Positions 24,631-33,661 of a stretch of 64,000 bases of DNA are shown piece after piece. The stretch is taken from positions 1,612,001-1,676,000 of the forward strand of contig NZ_CP109013.1 in assembly GCF_036226745.1 (NCBI RefSeq), given 5' to 3'. Origin of the DNA: Streptomyces sp. NBC_00683 (GTDB lineage: Bacteria > Actinomycetota > Actinomycetes > Streptomycetales > Streptomycetaceae). The translations under genes and the position numbers were made by a program. Position 1 is the first letter of the stretch; each line of letters starts with the position of its first letter. The notes beneath the pieces are model-generated. The model saw only the letters and a program-made list of their open reading frames with translations, was not told the DNA's origin and made no database searches.

Positions 24631-25812
24631 ATGAGCGACCCGACCGAAGACCCCCACTTCCACCGCGACCCGTACCCCGCGCTCGCGGCCATGCGTGCCA
24701 CGCGCCCGGTGCAGGCGGTGCCAGTCGGTTCGAGCGGGCGCAGCAGTTACCTGGTCACGGGGTACGCGGAAGCCCGGCAGGCCCTCGGCGACTCCCGCCT
24801 CTCGAAGGACACGGCGGCCTTCTTCGCGGGCAGCGGGTCGCAGCGCCGCCTGCACCCCGCGGTCGCACACAGCATGCTGGCCACCGATCCGCCCGAGCAC
24901 ACCCGGCTGCGGAAGCTGGTGACCGGTGCGTTCACGACCGGCGCCGTCGCCGGTCTGCGCCCCTTCATCGCCGGTCTGACCGATGAGCTCCTGGACCGGT
25001 GGCCGGTGGGCGGGCAGGTCGACTTCGTCAGCGAACTCGCCGTGCCCCTGCCGGTCATCGTGATCTGCGAGCTGCTGGGTGTGCCGGAGGGCGACCGGCC
25101 CGCGGTCCAGCGGTGGTCCGCCGAGCTGTTCGCCGCCGGCCGGCCGGAGCGTGTCGATGACGCTTCGCACGCCATGGCCGACTACATGACCGGCCTCATC
25201 GCGGCCAAGCGCCTCCGCCCTGGCAGTTCGCTCCTGGACCGCCTCATCGCGGCCGGCGACGGCGACGATCGCCTCAGCGAGGAGGAACTGGTCTCCCTGG
25301 CCGTGCTGCTGCTCGTCGCAGGACACGAGACGACCACAGCCTTCCTCGGCAACGCCGCCCTGGCCCTCCTCCAGCACCCCGCCGAGTCGGAACGGCTACG
25401 CCGGGACCCGGGGAGCATTCCGGCCGCACTGGATGAGCTCCTTCGCTTCGACTCCCCCGTCAGTACGTCCACGTTCCGTTTCACCACGGAACCCGTCACG
25501 CTCGGAGACACCGCTGTCCCCGCCGGCGTCCCGGTGCTGATCGCCCTCGGGGCCGCCAACCGCGACCCGGCGAGGTTTCCGGTACCGGACCGGCTCGACC
25601 CCGACCGGGATGCCGCCGGCCACCTCGCCTTCGGCCACGGAATCCACCGCTGCGTCGGAGCTCCCCTGGCGAAGGCCGAGGCGGAGATCGTCCTACGTGC
25701 TGTCCTGACGCGCTTCCCCCGTCTCCAACTGGCCGTGCCTACGGAGCAGTTGAGTTGGCGTCCGACACGCCTCATTCGCGGGCTGGTCTCGCTTCCGGTC
25801 TCGACCGGGTGA
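24631..25812 (+). CDS. Cytochrome P450
   Basis: A 393-residue soluble bacterial P450. The I-helix oxygen-activation motif is AGHETT (230-235), the K-helix ExxR is Glu269...Arg272, and the heme loop is FGHGIHRCVGAPLAKAE with the thiolate Cys341. TDPPEHTRLRKLV is the usual C-helix region. No ferredoxin or reductase gene is adjacent, so electrons must come from elsewhere. The ATG follows GGTGGGAG. It converges on the two-domain hydrolase gene. The substrate is unknown; the sequence resembles CYP105/107-like bacterial P450s, but I cannot place it in a family. Confidence 0.93.
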   Translation: MSDPTEDPHFHRDPYPALAAMRATRPVQAVPVGSSGRSSYLVTGYAEARQALGDSRLSKDTAAFFAGSGSQRRLHPAVAHSMLATDPPEHTRLRKLVTGAFTTGAVAGLRPFIAGLTDELLDRWPVGGQVDFVSELAVPLPVIVICELLGVPEGDRPAVQRWSAELFAAGRPERVDDASHAMADYMTGLIAAKRLRPGSSLLDRLIAAGDGDDRLSEEELVSLAVLLLVAGHETTTAFLGNAALALLQHPAESERLRRDPGSIPAALDELLRFDSPVSTSTFRFTTEPVTLGDTAVPAGVPVLIALGAANRDPARFPVPDRLDPDRDAAGHLAFGHGIHRCVGAPLAKAEAEIVLRAVLTRFPRLQLAVPTEQLSWRPTRLIRGLVSLPVSTG

Positions 25813-25849
25813 CTCCCGCTCGGACCACGCCTGGCTCGCAGGTTCCGGT

Positions 25850-27370
25850 TCAGGCCGCCAGATGGGTCAGTACCGAACGCATCGCGCGGCGTACGGCCTC
25901 GCGCGACTCCTCCGTCGGGTCGACGGTATCGAAGGAGTGGTGGCCGTTCGGTACGTCGACGACCTCGACGTTCGCCCCGCACTCCGTAGACGCGGCCAGG
26001 AACTCCTCGACGGTGGCGGCGATCTCGGGCAACTCACGCCCCACCCTCGTGATCACGACGGGAAGGGTGCCCGCGCCCGCCACCGCGTCCACCGGGTGGA
26101 ACCGGCTGTCCAGCAGCCCCCAGTTCGGCAGCGGTGCCAGGATCGGGTAGCTGGCCGCCAGGCAGCGGAGCCACACCGGAGGCCGGCGCAGCCAGTCCGC
26201 CGCGATCAGGCCGCCGCCCGAGAGGAACCACAGGGCGACCCGGTCCGCGTCCACCCGCGGATCTGCCCGGACCAGTTCCACCGCCGCGGCCACGTCCGCG
26301 GCGGCGCGCTTGTGGTCGGTCAGGTCGTGCAGGCGGTGGTCGAGGGTCACGCCGACCACCCCCTGCCCTGCCGCGTACCGGGCGTACCCCCTCAGGCCCG
26401 GCCAGTCCCGCGGGGTCGGCCGGGCCTCGGCGGGCACCGGCCCGCCATGCACGAACACCACGGCCGGCCGCGGGCCTTCGGCGTCGGGCAGGTACAGGTC
26501 GACGTTCCCGGTCCGCTCACGGGGGACGTCCGGAACGTCCAGCAGGAACGGCCGCAGGTGTGCGGGCGGCTCCGCGGAGCCGGGAGGCACCAGCCGGTGT
26601 CCCCCGCCTGCGGCGGCCCGCAGCAGGACGTCCGCGAGCTCGGCCGGGAGGGAGAGCATCGGCCAGTGTCCGGTGGGGAGTTCGAAGAACGTCACCCGGG
26701 GATCGGTCAGGGCCTGGAGTGCGGGATCACCGAAGCCCACCCGCATCTGGATCAGTTCGATGCTCGCACCGTTTCCGTTGCACAGCACCCCGGTGATGGG
26801 CAGCGAGGCCTCCGCCCCTGTCAGCCGCAGCGGCTGGAGCAGGGTGCGCAGCGGCTGCGGCGCTGCCAGGGCGGTGAGCCGGTCGAGCGCCGCGTCGGGA
26901 ATGCCCGCGGTGCTGCCCCAGCGCTGCCACTCGTCGCGGGCCGGGGAGGGCAGCTCCCGACGGGGCCCGTCGGCACCGGCGTGCCCGGTCAACTCCTCGC
27001 GCAGGGACTGGTCCGGGACCGCGGCCAGGGCGGGAACCCCGTCCTGCGGCATCCCCGAGTCCAGGTAGACGATGCGGTCGACCAGCTCCGCCCGCCGGTC
27101 CGCGGCACCCAGCGCCGGGTGGATGCCGTAGTCGTGGCCGACCAGCACGATCTCCCGGCCGGCCGCGGCGTCGACCGAGTCGATCACCGCGAGGACGTCC
27201 GCGATGTGGGTCTCCAGGTCGGTGCCGGCCGCGTCGGCAGCGCGGGACCCGTCGAGTCCGGTGAGGGCCACGGCGTGCGCCTCGGCGCCCTCCGAAACGA
27301 GGTGCGCGGCCGTGTCCTCCCATACGTGCGGGCCGGTGAACATCCCGGAAACCAGGATGAATGCAGTCAT
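25850..27370 (-). CDS. Fusion of two alpha/beta-hydrolase domains, the first with Asp at the nucleophile position
   Basis: 506 residues in two hydrolase folds. Domain 1 (1-250) has the elbow LVGHDYGI with Asp80, the G-x-D-x-G pattern of epoxide hydrolases and haloalkane dehalogenases, and His235 in TGHWPM. Domain 2 (275-506) resembles acetyl-esterase/BD-FAE-type hydrolases: VVFVHGG (305-310), elbow WFLSGGGL with Ser384, and a C-terminal HHSFD histidine. The ATG has GGAGAGG upstream. It is transcribed away from a MerR gene through a promoter with a 19-bp spacer, so expression is probably induced by that regulator's ligand. Detoxification of a xenobiotic is a reasonable guess. Confidence 0.82.
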   Translation of the reverse strand: MTAFILVSGMFTGPHVWEDTAAHLVSEGAEAHAVALTGLDGSRAADAAGTDLETHIADVLAVIDSVDAAAGREIVLVGHDYGIHPALGAADRRAELVDRIVYLDSGMPQDGVPALAAVPDQSLREELTGHAGADGPRRELPSPARDEWQRWGSTAGIPDAALDRLTALAAPQPLRTLLQPLRLTGAEASLPITGVLCNGNGASIELIQMRVGFGDPALQALTDPRVTFFELPTGHWPMLSLPAELADVLLRAAAGGGHRLVPPGSAEPPAHLRPFLLDVPDVPRERTGNVDLYLPDAEGPRPAVVFVHGGPVPAEARPTPRDWPGLRGYARYAAGQGVVGVTLDHRLHDLTDHKRAAADVAAAVELVRADPRVDADRVALWFLSGGGLIAADWLRRPPVWLRCLAASYPILAPLPNWGLLDSRFHPVDAVAGAGTLPVVITRVGRELPEIAATVEEFLAASTECGANVEVVDVPNGHHSFDTVDPTEESREAVRRAMRSVLTHLAA

Positions 27371-27433
27371 GGGCCTCTCCTCCGTGCGCCGTTGTCGGCG
27401 GACCGCCACGATCGGCGGGCCGCGCTCGCCGGT

Positions 27434-27464
27434 ACGGTAGAAGCTCCCCCTGAGGGAGGTTCAA
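27434..27464 (-). promoter_or_regulatory. MerR-type promoter with 19-bp spacer
   Basis: Read on the minus strand, TTGAAC (27464-27459) and TACCGT (27439-27434) are separated by exactly 19 bp. The spacer is filled by the inverted repeat CTCCC-TCAGG-GGGAG. A 19-bp spacer with an internal dyad is the hallmark of promoters activated by MerR proteins. It points at the two-domain hydrolase gene, whose start lies about 64 bases downstream. The MerR gene itself begins right next to it. Confidence 0.72.
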
Positions 27465-28409
27465 GTGTTCACGTCGCACGACGGCCTGTGCAGCATCGGC
27501 GAACTCGCCGAGCGCGCGGGCGTCACCGTCAAGGCCGTCCGCTTCTACTCCGACCGCGGCCTGCTGCCGGAAGCCTCCCGCAGCGCCGGCGGGCATCGCC
27601 GGTACGGCCCCGAAGCGCTCGGCCGGCTGCGCCTGGTCCGCTCCCTGCGTGCCCTCGGGCTGCCGGTGCGCGAAGTGCACCGCATCCTCGACGAGGAGGA
27701 CGAGGCGGGCAGCGTCCTGGAGGACGCCGTCGCCGGACAGCTGCGCGAACTCGGCTCCCAGCTCAAGGCCCTGCGCTGGCGGGAGGCGGGTCTGCAGCTG
27801 GTGCAGGAGTGCCCGCCCGGGGAGCGGGCCGGCCGGCTGGCCCTGATCGGCGCCCTGGCCGCCCCGCCGAGCACGGCCCCGCTGGCCCGGTTCTGGCGGT
27901 CCTGGCTGCCGGCGAGGATGCCGGCCCGGGCGACGGCCGCGTTCCTGGAGGCAGCGGTCCCCGAGCCGCCCGACGACCCGGAACCGGCCCAGGCGCTCGC
28001 CTTCGCCCGGCTCAACGCGTTCGTGACCCGCCCGTGCACGGGCGCCGAACAGCCCCGGCCCGAGGCGCACAGGACGGCGGGGGCCCACGGACCGGCCGTG
28101 CTGTACGCCGGTCTGGCCCGGGCGTACGAGCTTGCGGGCACACAACTGCGCCGCGGCCGGGAACCGTACGCGGGCGAGGAGCTGGACAGTTTCGTGGGTG
28201 CGTACACGAGTGTGTACGGCGCCCGGGACACCCCTGCCTTCCGCAGCCGGCTGGCCCGGCAGCTCGCGGCCGACCCCCGGATCGACCGCTACTGGGAGCT
28301 GGTGACCGAGGTGATCAGCATCCCGGGCGGTCCGCCGGAGCCGACCCCCGGGTCCGCACACGACTGGCTGTTCGCGGCGCTGGACGCTCAGACGACCGCG
28401 GCGGCCTGA
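27465..28409 (+). CDS. MerR family transcriptional regulator
   Basis: A 314-residue regulator. The N-terminal MerR winged helix is CSIGELAERAGVTVKAVRFYSDRGLLPEASRSAGGHRRY, followed by the dimerisation coiled coil (about 80-125). A roughly 190-residue C-terminal region with no recognisable effector domain is much longer than in metal-sensing MerR proteins. The GTG start follows GAGGGAGG, which overlaps the MerR-type promoter of the divergent hydrolase gene. That layout suggests it activates the hydrolase and represses itself. No cysteine pattern for metal binding is apparent, so an organic ligand is likely. Confidence 0.9.
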   Translation: MFTSHDGLCSIGELAERAGVTVKAVRFYSDRGLLPEASRSAGGHRRYGPEALGRLRLVRSLRALGLPVREVHRILDEEDEAGSVLEDAVAGQLRELGSQLKALRWREAGLQLVQECPPGERAGRLALIGALAAPPSTAPLARFWRSWLPARMPARATAAFLEAAVPEPPDDPEPAQALAFARLNAFVTRPCTGAEQPRPEAHRTAGAHGPAVLYAGLARAYELAGTQLRRGREPYAGEELDSFVGAYTSVYGARDTPAFRSRLARQLAADPRIDRYWELVTEVISIPGGPPEPTPGSAHDWLFAALDAQTTAAA

Positions 28410-28420
28410 GGCCCGGGGTT

Positions 28421-28660
28421 CTACCTGGCCACCCGCCCGCGCCGGTGCATCACATAACCCCCGCAGAGCAGTCCCGCCACGAACACTCCCAGCAGCGCGG
28501 CCCAGAGCGGCATCGTGACCTTCGGGATGATCACGCGGATGGTGACCTCGGCGGTGTTGACGCAGATGAAGATGATCGCGAGGACCGCCAGGACGGTGAC
28601 GGCGATCCGGGCGGGGCTGAACGCGCCCGACCTGCCTGTGGTGACGTCCTTGGGGCTCAT
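28421..28660 (-). CDS. Small LapA/DUF1049-like membrane protein
   Basis: A 79-residue protein with two hydrophobic helices: IAVTVLAVLAIIFICVN, followed by an amphipathic VTIRVIIPKVTMPLW, then AALLGVFVAGLLCGGYV and a basic tail (HRRGRVAR). This is the layout of the LapA domain. It converges with the MerR gene with only 11 bases between. The role in actinomycetes is unknown. Confidence 0.75.
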   Translation of the reverse strand: MSPKDVTTGRSGAFSPARIAVTVLAVLAIIFICVNTAEVTIRVIIPKVTMPLWAALLGVFVAGLLCGGYVMHRRGRVAR

Positions 28661-28774
28661 GCGCGGCCCTTTCGCTGGGTCCTGGCTCCGGTACCAGGAA
28701 CGGCGGTCCCCGGACCTCAGGATCTCTCCGTCCCGAGGCCCGGGGGCAGTGGAGCGCGGCCGTTCGGGTGATGG

Positions 28775-30550
28775 TCAGCCGACCACGGGGAGCTCCAGGA
28801 CGCCGGTGTCCTGCGGGGTGCTGACGACGGTGACCGGCTTGATGCCCCGGTTGCCGAAGTACGCCGTGTCGCTCGCCGCGATCACGAACCGCAGCCGGTG
28901 CCCCGGCTCGAACCGGTGGACGATGCCCGGCAGCTCCACGGTGAAGGGGCGCGTGACGTCCGGGACGCGTACCGGCGCGACCAGACGGTTGACGAGCTTC
29001 TTGCTGCCGTCGGGCGCCACGTCGTACACCTTCGCGAAGAGGACCAGCTTGTCCGCGGCGTCCCCGCTGTTCTGGACCCGCTCCGCCTTCGGTGAGACGA
29101 CCTTCAGGGTGGCCTTCGGCGCTCCGACGACATCCACCGCGGAGGTGAGCGGGGCGCTGGTCCAGCCGAGGTAGGTGCCCGTGGTGTCGTACGGTGCCGG
29201 GTCGCCGATCCCGATCAGGCCGGCCAGTGAGCTCTCGGAGTGGCTGGTGGGCAGGAGCCAGTTCGTGTACTGGCGGCTGCCCCGGGTGACCTGCGCACGG
29301 CTGCCGGCCAGGGTGCCGTCGCCGGAGAGGTACATCTTCCGCGAGAGGGCGGGGACGGCGGCCGCGGTTCCGTAGCCGCTCGTCCAGTCGCGGTAGTACG
29401 CGAACGCGGGCCCGGTGTCGGTGTCCTGCTCGTGCTGGAGGTAGCGGTCGAACCAGGCGAGGATCCGCTGTCCGACGTAGCTGGTCTCCAGATTGCCTTC
29501 CGCGAGGTCTAGTTCGCCGGGCACCTCACCTCCGCTGTGACCCCAGGCCTGCCAGATCATCTTCGTCGTCGTGCCCTGCGCCGCGAGCGTCCGGTAGGTG
29601 GCGGTCGCCTCGTTGAGGTTGAACAGGCTGTCCGCCTGGCCCTGGACGAGCAGGGTGGGTGCCGTGACGCCCGGCAGGTAGGAGGCCGGTGAGACGCTGC
29701 GGGCATAGTCCAGCATGGCGTCGGCCTCGGCTGCCGGGTAGCGGCCGGAGTTCAGGAGGCGGATGGTGTCGCACGCCCGCAGGGCGAAGTGGAGGCAGGT
29801 GAGGTTGCCGAAGCGCGACGGGTCGAGGCTCGGGACCAGGAGCGGCTGGGCCTCACCCATCAGGTAGAAGCCGTTGGTCCACTGCCACTTGAAGACACCG
29901 GGGGTGTCGGAGGAGACGCCCCGGGCGGCTCCGGTGGCGTTGGGGGCGAGTGCGTACGCCAGGTCGTTCCAGGTGATCAGCGGGACGAGCGCGTCGACCC
30001 GGTGGTCGGCCGACGCGGTGGCCAGTTGGACGGCCCCGCCGTACGAGCCGCCGATCATGCCGACCCTCGGGTCACCCGGGCCGTCGCCCGTGACGTAGTC
30101 CGCCCTGGTGCCGTCGTCGGCGGCCCGTGTCCCGGCGAGGAAGTCGATGAGCCCGGAGGCCGCCTTTCCGTCGACGGCGGGGTCGTCGAGCGTGATGAGG
30201 CAGCCGGACTCACCGAAGCCCAGTCCGGAGTAGACGAGGCCGACGTAGCCGCGGGACGCGAAGGCCTTGCCGATGGCGTCGGTGGAGCCGTCGGACTTGC
30301 TTCCGCCGAAGCCGTTGGTCGCGAGTACCGCGGGGGCTGGGTGCTCCGCGTCGACACCGGCGGGCCGGTAGAGGTCGGCGTCCACGGTGCAGGAGCGGTC
30401 TCCCGCACGGACCGTGAACTCCAGTGGGGTCACGGTGAATTCGGATGCGGCCGACGCGGGACCCGCGCCGAGCAGGGCGAGCGGGGCGATGAGCGCCGCC
30501 CCGGCGAGGAAGGTGAGTGGACTGCGGAACCTGGGGACAGCACGCGACAC
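28775..30550 (-). CDS. Secreted CocE/NonD-family (X-Pro dipeptidyl-peptidase-like) hydrolase
   Basis: A 591-residue exported protein. A signal peptide (PLTFLAGAALIAPLALLGAG...ASAA) precedes an alpha/beta-hydrolase domain of the S15/CocE type. NGFGGSKSDGS is the oxyanion region and GMIGGSYGGAVQ carries the nucleophilic Ser. The acid lies in VQGQADSLFN and the base His in AWGHSGG. The C-terminal third is the beta-sandwich found in X-Pro dipeptidyl peptidases and cocaine esterase (FEPGHRLRFVIAASD). GTG 30550 is chosen for GGAGG five bases upstream. A TetR-like palindrome sits 24 bases upstream of the start, so expression is probably repressor-controlled. Confidence 0.88.
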   Translation of the reverse strand: MSRAVPRFRSPLTFLAGAALIAPLALLGAGPASAASEFTVTPLEFTVRAGDRSCTVDADLYRPAGVDAEHPAPAVLATNGFGGSKSDGSTDAIGKAFASRGYVGLVYSGLGFGESGCLITLDDPAVDGKAASGLIDFLAGTRAADDGTRADYVTGDGPGDPRVGMIGGSYGGAVQLATASADHRVDALVPLITWNDLAYALAPNATGAARGVSSDTPGVFKWQWTNGFYLMGEAQPLLVPSLDPSRFGNLTCLHFALRACDTIRLLNSGRYPAAEADAMLDYARSVSPASYLPGVTAPTLLVQGQADSLFNLNEATATYRTLAAQGTTTKMIWQAWGHSGGEVPGELDLAEGNLETSYVGQRILAWFDRYLQHEQDTDTGPAFAYYRDWTSGYGTAAAVPALSRKMYLSGDGTLAGSRAQVTRGSRQYTNWLLPTSHSESSLAGLIGIGDPAPYDTTGTYLGWTSAPLTSAVDVVGAPKATLKVVSPKAERVQNSGDAADKLVLFAKVYDVAPDGSKKLVNRLVAPVRVPDVTRPFTVELPGIVHRFEPGHRLRFVIAASDTAYFGNRGIKPVTVVSTPQDTGVLELPVVG

Positions 30551-30573
30551 ATGGACCTCCACGCCGAGGACAC

Positions 30574-30589
30574 CTTACCGACCGGTAAG
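30574..30589. promoter_or_regulatory. TetR-type operator overlapping the hydrolase promoter
   Basis: CTTACCG-AC-CGGTAAG has perfect 7-base arms and the A-C-C-G...C-G-G-T core typical of TetR-family sites in actinomycetes. It overlaps a candidate -10 box TAAGGT on the minus strand (30577-30572), 24 bases upstream of the CocE-like gene. No TetR gene is nearby, so the regulator acts in trans. Confidence 0.6.
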
Positions 30590-30690
30590 TACCGAGCCGG
30601 GCCCATGCTGTGACACGCGTCATACCGCTGTCAACGCACCGGACCGCGGTTTCCTGGCAGATATTCAGGAAATCGGCGCGGTGCGGCACT

Positions 30691-31635
30691 TCACACCAGG
30701 GCCGGCACCTCCATGGTGAGCGTGCAGCGACCGCCGTCGGCCGGCGCCTCGAGCACCGCGGGCACACCGAGCGGAATCGTCAGCGCCGCGGCGCAGTGGC
30801 CGAAGCCCAACTCCTCGACGACGGGTATCCCGAGTCCGCCCAGCCGGTCGTGGAGCACGGCCCGGACCTGCTCGTACGGTCCGCAACCCTCCCAGGAGCC
30901 GCACGCCACCCCGGATATGCCGTCGAGGGCTCCCATGCGCAGCAGCCGGGTGAGAATGCCGTCGAGCCGGTACGGCTCCTCCGTGATGTCCTCGAGCATG
31001 AGCAGGCCGCCCCGGGCGGAGGTCCGGGCCTGCGGGGTCCCCACGTCGGCCGCGAGCAGGCTCGAACAGCCGCCGTACGTGATCCCCCGGGCACGCCCGG
31101 GGACCAGCGCGGCCGCCGCGTCCAGTCCGAGCGTGCGCACCGACTCGGGCTCCAACAGGGTGGAGCGCAGCGACTCCTGGGTGGCGGCGTCCTTGAGGAA
31201 GACCTCGGTGGCGATCATCGGTCCGTGCAGGGTCGAGAATCCCGCCCGCAGGGCGAACGCCTCGTGCAGCACGGTGATGTCGCTGTAGCCGACGAACGCC
31301 TTGGGCCCGGCCGCCCGCATCGCCGGCCAGTCGAGGAGATCGACCATGCGGGGGACGCCGTACCCGCCGCGGGCGCACAGCACCGCGTCCACGGACGGGT
31401 CGCACCACGCCTCCTGCAGGTCCCGGGCACGGTCCTCGTCCGTACCGGCGAGGTAGTCCAACTCCGGGTGCACATCCAGGACATGGGGTGCGACCACGGG
31501 GTCCAGGTCCCAGCCGCGCAGCAGGTCGAGGCCCGTCTCGAGGCGCTCGGCCGGCACGGAACCGCTGGGGGCCACGATCGCGACCCGGGCGCCGGGGCGC
31601 AGCCGGGCCGGCCGGGTGAGGGGCTGCAGGGTCAC
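30691..31635 (-). CDS. S66 family LD-carboxypeptidase (MccF-like)
   Basis: A 314-residue cytoplasmic serine peptidase. The Ser nucleophile is Ser118 in FVGYSDITVLH. GARVAIVAPSGSVP opens the N-terminal domain, and the C-terminal domain supplies Glu (LLMLEDITEEPYRLDG) and His (ELGFGHCAAALTIP) of the S66 triad. Family members cleave the L-Lys/Dap-D-Ala bond of murein tetrapeptides or process microcin-like peptides. The GTG start overlaps the S9 peptidase stop (GTGA). It is the last gene of a four-gene peptidase operon. Confidence 0.9.
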   Translation of the reverse strand: MTLQPLTRPARLRPGARVAIVAPSGSVPAERLETGLDLLRGWDLDPVVAPHVLDVHPELDYLAGTDEDRARDLQEAWCDPSVDAVLCARGGYGVPRMVDLLDWPAMRAAGPKAFVGYSDITVLHEAFALRAGFSTLHGPMIATEVFLKDAATQESLRSTLLEPESVRTLGLDAAAALVPGRARGITYGGCSSLLAADVGTPQARTSARGGLLMLEDITEEPYRLDGILTRLLRMGALDGISGVACGSWEGCGPYEQVRAVLHDRLGGLGIPVVEELGFGHCAAALTIPLGVPAVLEAPADGGRCTLTMEVPALV

Positions 31636-33641
31636 TTCTTCAGCTCCAGACGGGGGATGTCGGTGCGGTCGATGCCGAACGTCTGTGCGTAGAGGGAGAG
31701 TTCGGCCTCCAGGGCCCGGCGCACGGTGTCCGCGCGGCGGAATCCGTGGCTCTCCCCCTCGAAGGTGATGTACGCGTGGGGAACGCCGCGGCCCTCGAGG
31801 GCCGCGAGGAACCGCTCGCACTGGACCGGTGGGCAGATCGGGTCGTCGAGTCCCTGGAGCAGCACGAAGGGAACGGTGAGCCGGTCCGTGCGGTTGATGG
31901 GCGAGCGCTCGCGGTAGCGCTCGGGCACCTCGGCCAACGGGCCCACGAGCGACTCGAGGTACCGCGACTCGAAGTCGTGCGTCTCACCGGTCGCCCAGCC
32001 CTCCAGATCGAGGATGGGGTAGATGATCGCCCCGCAGGCGTACACGTCGGTGCCGGTGAGGGACGCGGCGGCGGTCCAGCCGCCGGCGCTGCCGCCCCTG
32101 ATGGCCAGCCGTTCCCGGTCGGCCGAGCCCTCCTCGGCCAGCCCCAGGGCGACGGCGGCGCAGTCCTCCACGTCGACCACGCCCCACTGTTCGCGGAGGC
32201 GTTCGCGGTAGAGCCGGCCGTAGCCCGTGGAGCCGCCGTAGTTGACGTCGGCGACGCCGATGCCGCGGGAGGTGAAGTAGGCGATCTCCAGGTCGAGTGC
32301 GACCGGGTCGCGTCCGGTGGGACCGCCGTGCGCCCAGATCACGTAGGGCGGCAGCTCGTCACCGGGGCCGGTGACTGCGGGGTGGCGCGGTGGGTGGACG
32401 TGGGCGTGGATCTCGCGGCCGCCCGGTCCGGTGAAGGTGCGGATCTGCGGCTCGGGGTAGTACGCGGGGTCGACGGCGTCCCGGTGGGGCGGCCCGAGGG
32501 TCCGGGTGTGGCCCGTCGCGGTGTCCAGCTCCACCACCTCGTAGGAGCTGTGGGGGCTCGCGGCGATGCCGATGACCCGGGTGTCCTGCACGGCGAGCGT
32601 CTCGGCCCACGCGGTCCAGGGCCCGGCGACGTCGACGAGCTCACCGGTCTCCGGGTCGAGCACTCCGAGCCGGGTGGTGCCCCGGCCGTGGATGACGGCG
32701 ATCAGCCCGCTGTCCAGCAGCCGGAACCAGTGCAGGCCGATCTTCCACAGCGGCCCGCCGAACTCCTCGCCCCGGCCGGAGCAGAGCCGGCTGCTGGGCA
32801 CCACGGCACCCGCCACGGCGTCCGGCCGGATCCGCTGGAGCTCCCACCAGCCGCCGACGTCCGACACGAAGAGCAGCGAGCCGTCCCGGTCCCACTCCAC
32901 CTGGACGACCGATTCGTCGATGTCGCCGACGATCGGCCGTTCGCCGGTGAAGGAGCCGTCCTCGGTGACCTCGGCGACCATCACGACCGTGCCGTCCCAC
33001 GGCATCTGCGGGTGGTCCCAGGCGATCCAGGCAGCCCTGCGGCCGTCGTGGGAGAGCTTCGGCCCGGTGACGAACCGGTGCCGGTCGCCGCTGAGTTCCC
33101 GTACGGCACTCCGGTCACCGGCCGCCGAGCCGTCCAGGGGGACGGCGGCGATCACCCGGCGGACATCGGTGGGCGACTCGCCGGTGAAATCCTCCAGCAC
33201 GCACCAGACTTCGCCGTGGGCGCCGCGGTCGAGGTGCAGCTGGGGGTCGACCCAGCGCAGTCCGCCGCCGATGTCCGACACGGGGCTGAGCGGCCAGGGC
33301 TCGTCGGGCCCGTCCGGGGCGTAGGCGTACAGCCGCTGGTCGGGGTGGTGGACGAATACGACCAGCGGTCCGCCCTCCTCGCGCGGCGCCCCGGCCCACG
33401 GCCGGCCGCCGTACTCGATGACGCGGCTGCGGGCGTTCCACGGGGCGGGCAGGACGGAGGCGGTGGTGCCGTCGGCCCGGCGTCGTACGAGGGCGCGCCG
33501 GCCCCCTTCCGACGGGCGCGGTTCCGTCCACCACACCTCGTCGCCGACGTCCCCGACGAACTCGGGCCGGCCGTCGTGCGAGGCGGCCAGTGCCGCGTCG
33601 ATCGGTGACGGCCATGTGCCGTACGCCGCTGTGGACACCAT
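31632..33641 (-). CDS. S9 family prolyl-oligopeptidase-like peptidase
   Basis: A 669-residue cytoplasmic enzyme. A beta-propeller (about 20-390) precedes the alpha/beta-hydrolase domain. The Ser nucleophile lies in IRGGSAGGWTAAA, the Asp in LLQGLDDPICPP, and the His in FEGESHGFRR. The YVIWAHGGPTGRDP loop and DVNYGGSTGYGR are typical of the S9C acylaminoacyl-peptidase group. It starts 20 bases after the M20 gene stop and overlaps the S66 gene. It is likely to trim short peptides released by the other enzymes of the operon. Confidence 0.92.
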   Translation of the reverse strand: MVSTAAYGTWPSPIDAALAASHDGRPEFVGDVGDEVWWTEPRPSEGGRRALVRRRADGTTASVLPAPWNARSRVIEYGGRPWAGAPREEGGPLVVFVHHPDQRLYAYAPDGPDEPWPLSPVSDIGGGLRWVDPQLHLDRGAHGEVWCVLEDFTGESPTDVRRVIAAVPLDGSAAGDRSAVRELSGDRHRFVTGPKLSHDGRRAAWIAWDHPQMPWDGTVVMVAEVTEDGSFTGERPIVGDIDESVVQVEWDRDGSLLFVSDVGGWWELQRIRPDAVAGAVVPSSRLCSGRGEEFGGPLWKIGLHWFRLLDSGLIAVIHGRGTTRLGVLDPETGELVDVAGPWTAWAETLAVQDTRVIGIAASPHSSYEVVELDTATGHTRTLGPPHRDAVDPAYYPEPQIRTFTGPGGREIHAHVHPPRHPAVTGPGDELPPYVIWAHGGPTGRDPVALDLEIAYFTSRGIGVADVNYGGSTGYGRLYRERLREQWGVVDVEDCAAVALGLAEEGSADRERLAIRGGSAGGWTAAASLTGTDVYACGAIIYPILDLEGWATGETHDFESRYLESLVGPLAEVPERYRERSPINRTDRLTVPFVLLQGLDDPICPPVQCERFLAALEGRGVPHAYITFEGESHGFRRADTVRRALEAELSLYAQTFGIDRTDIPRLELKK

Positions 33642-33661
33642 GGTCGGTTCCCCCGTAGTCG

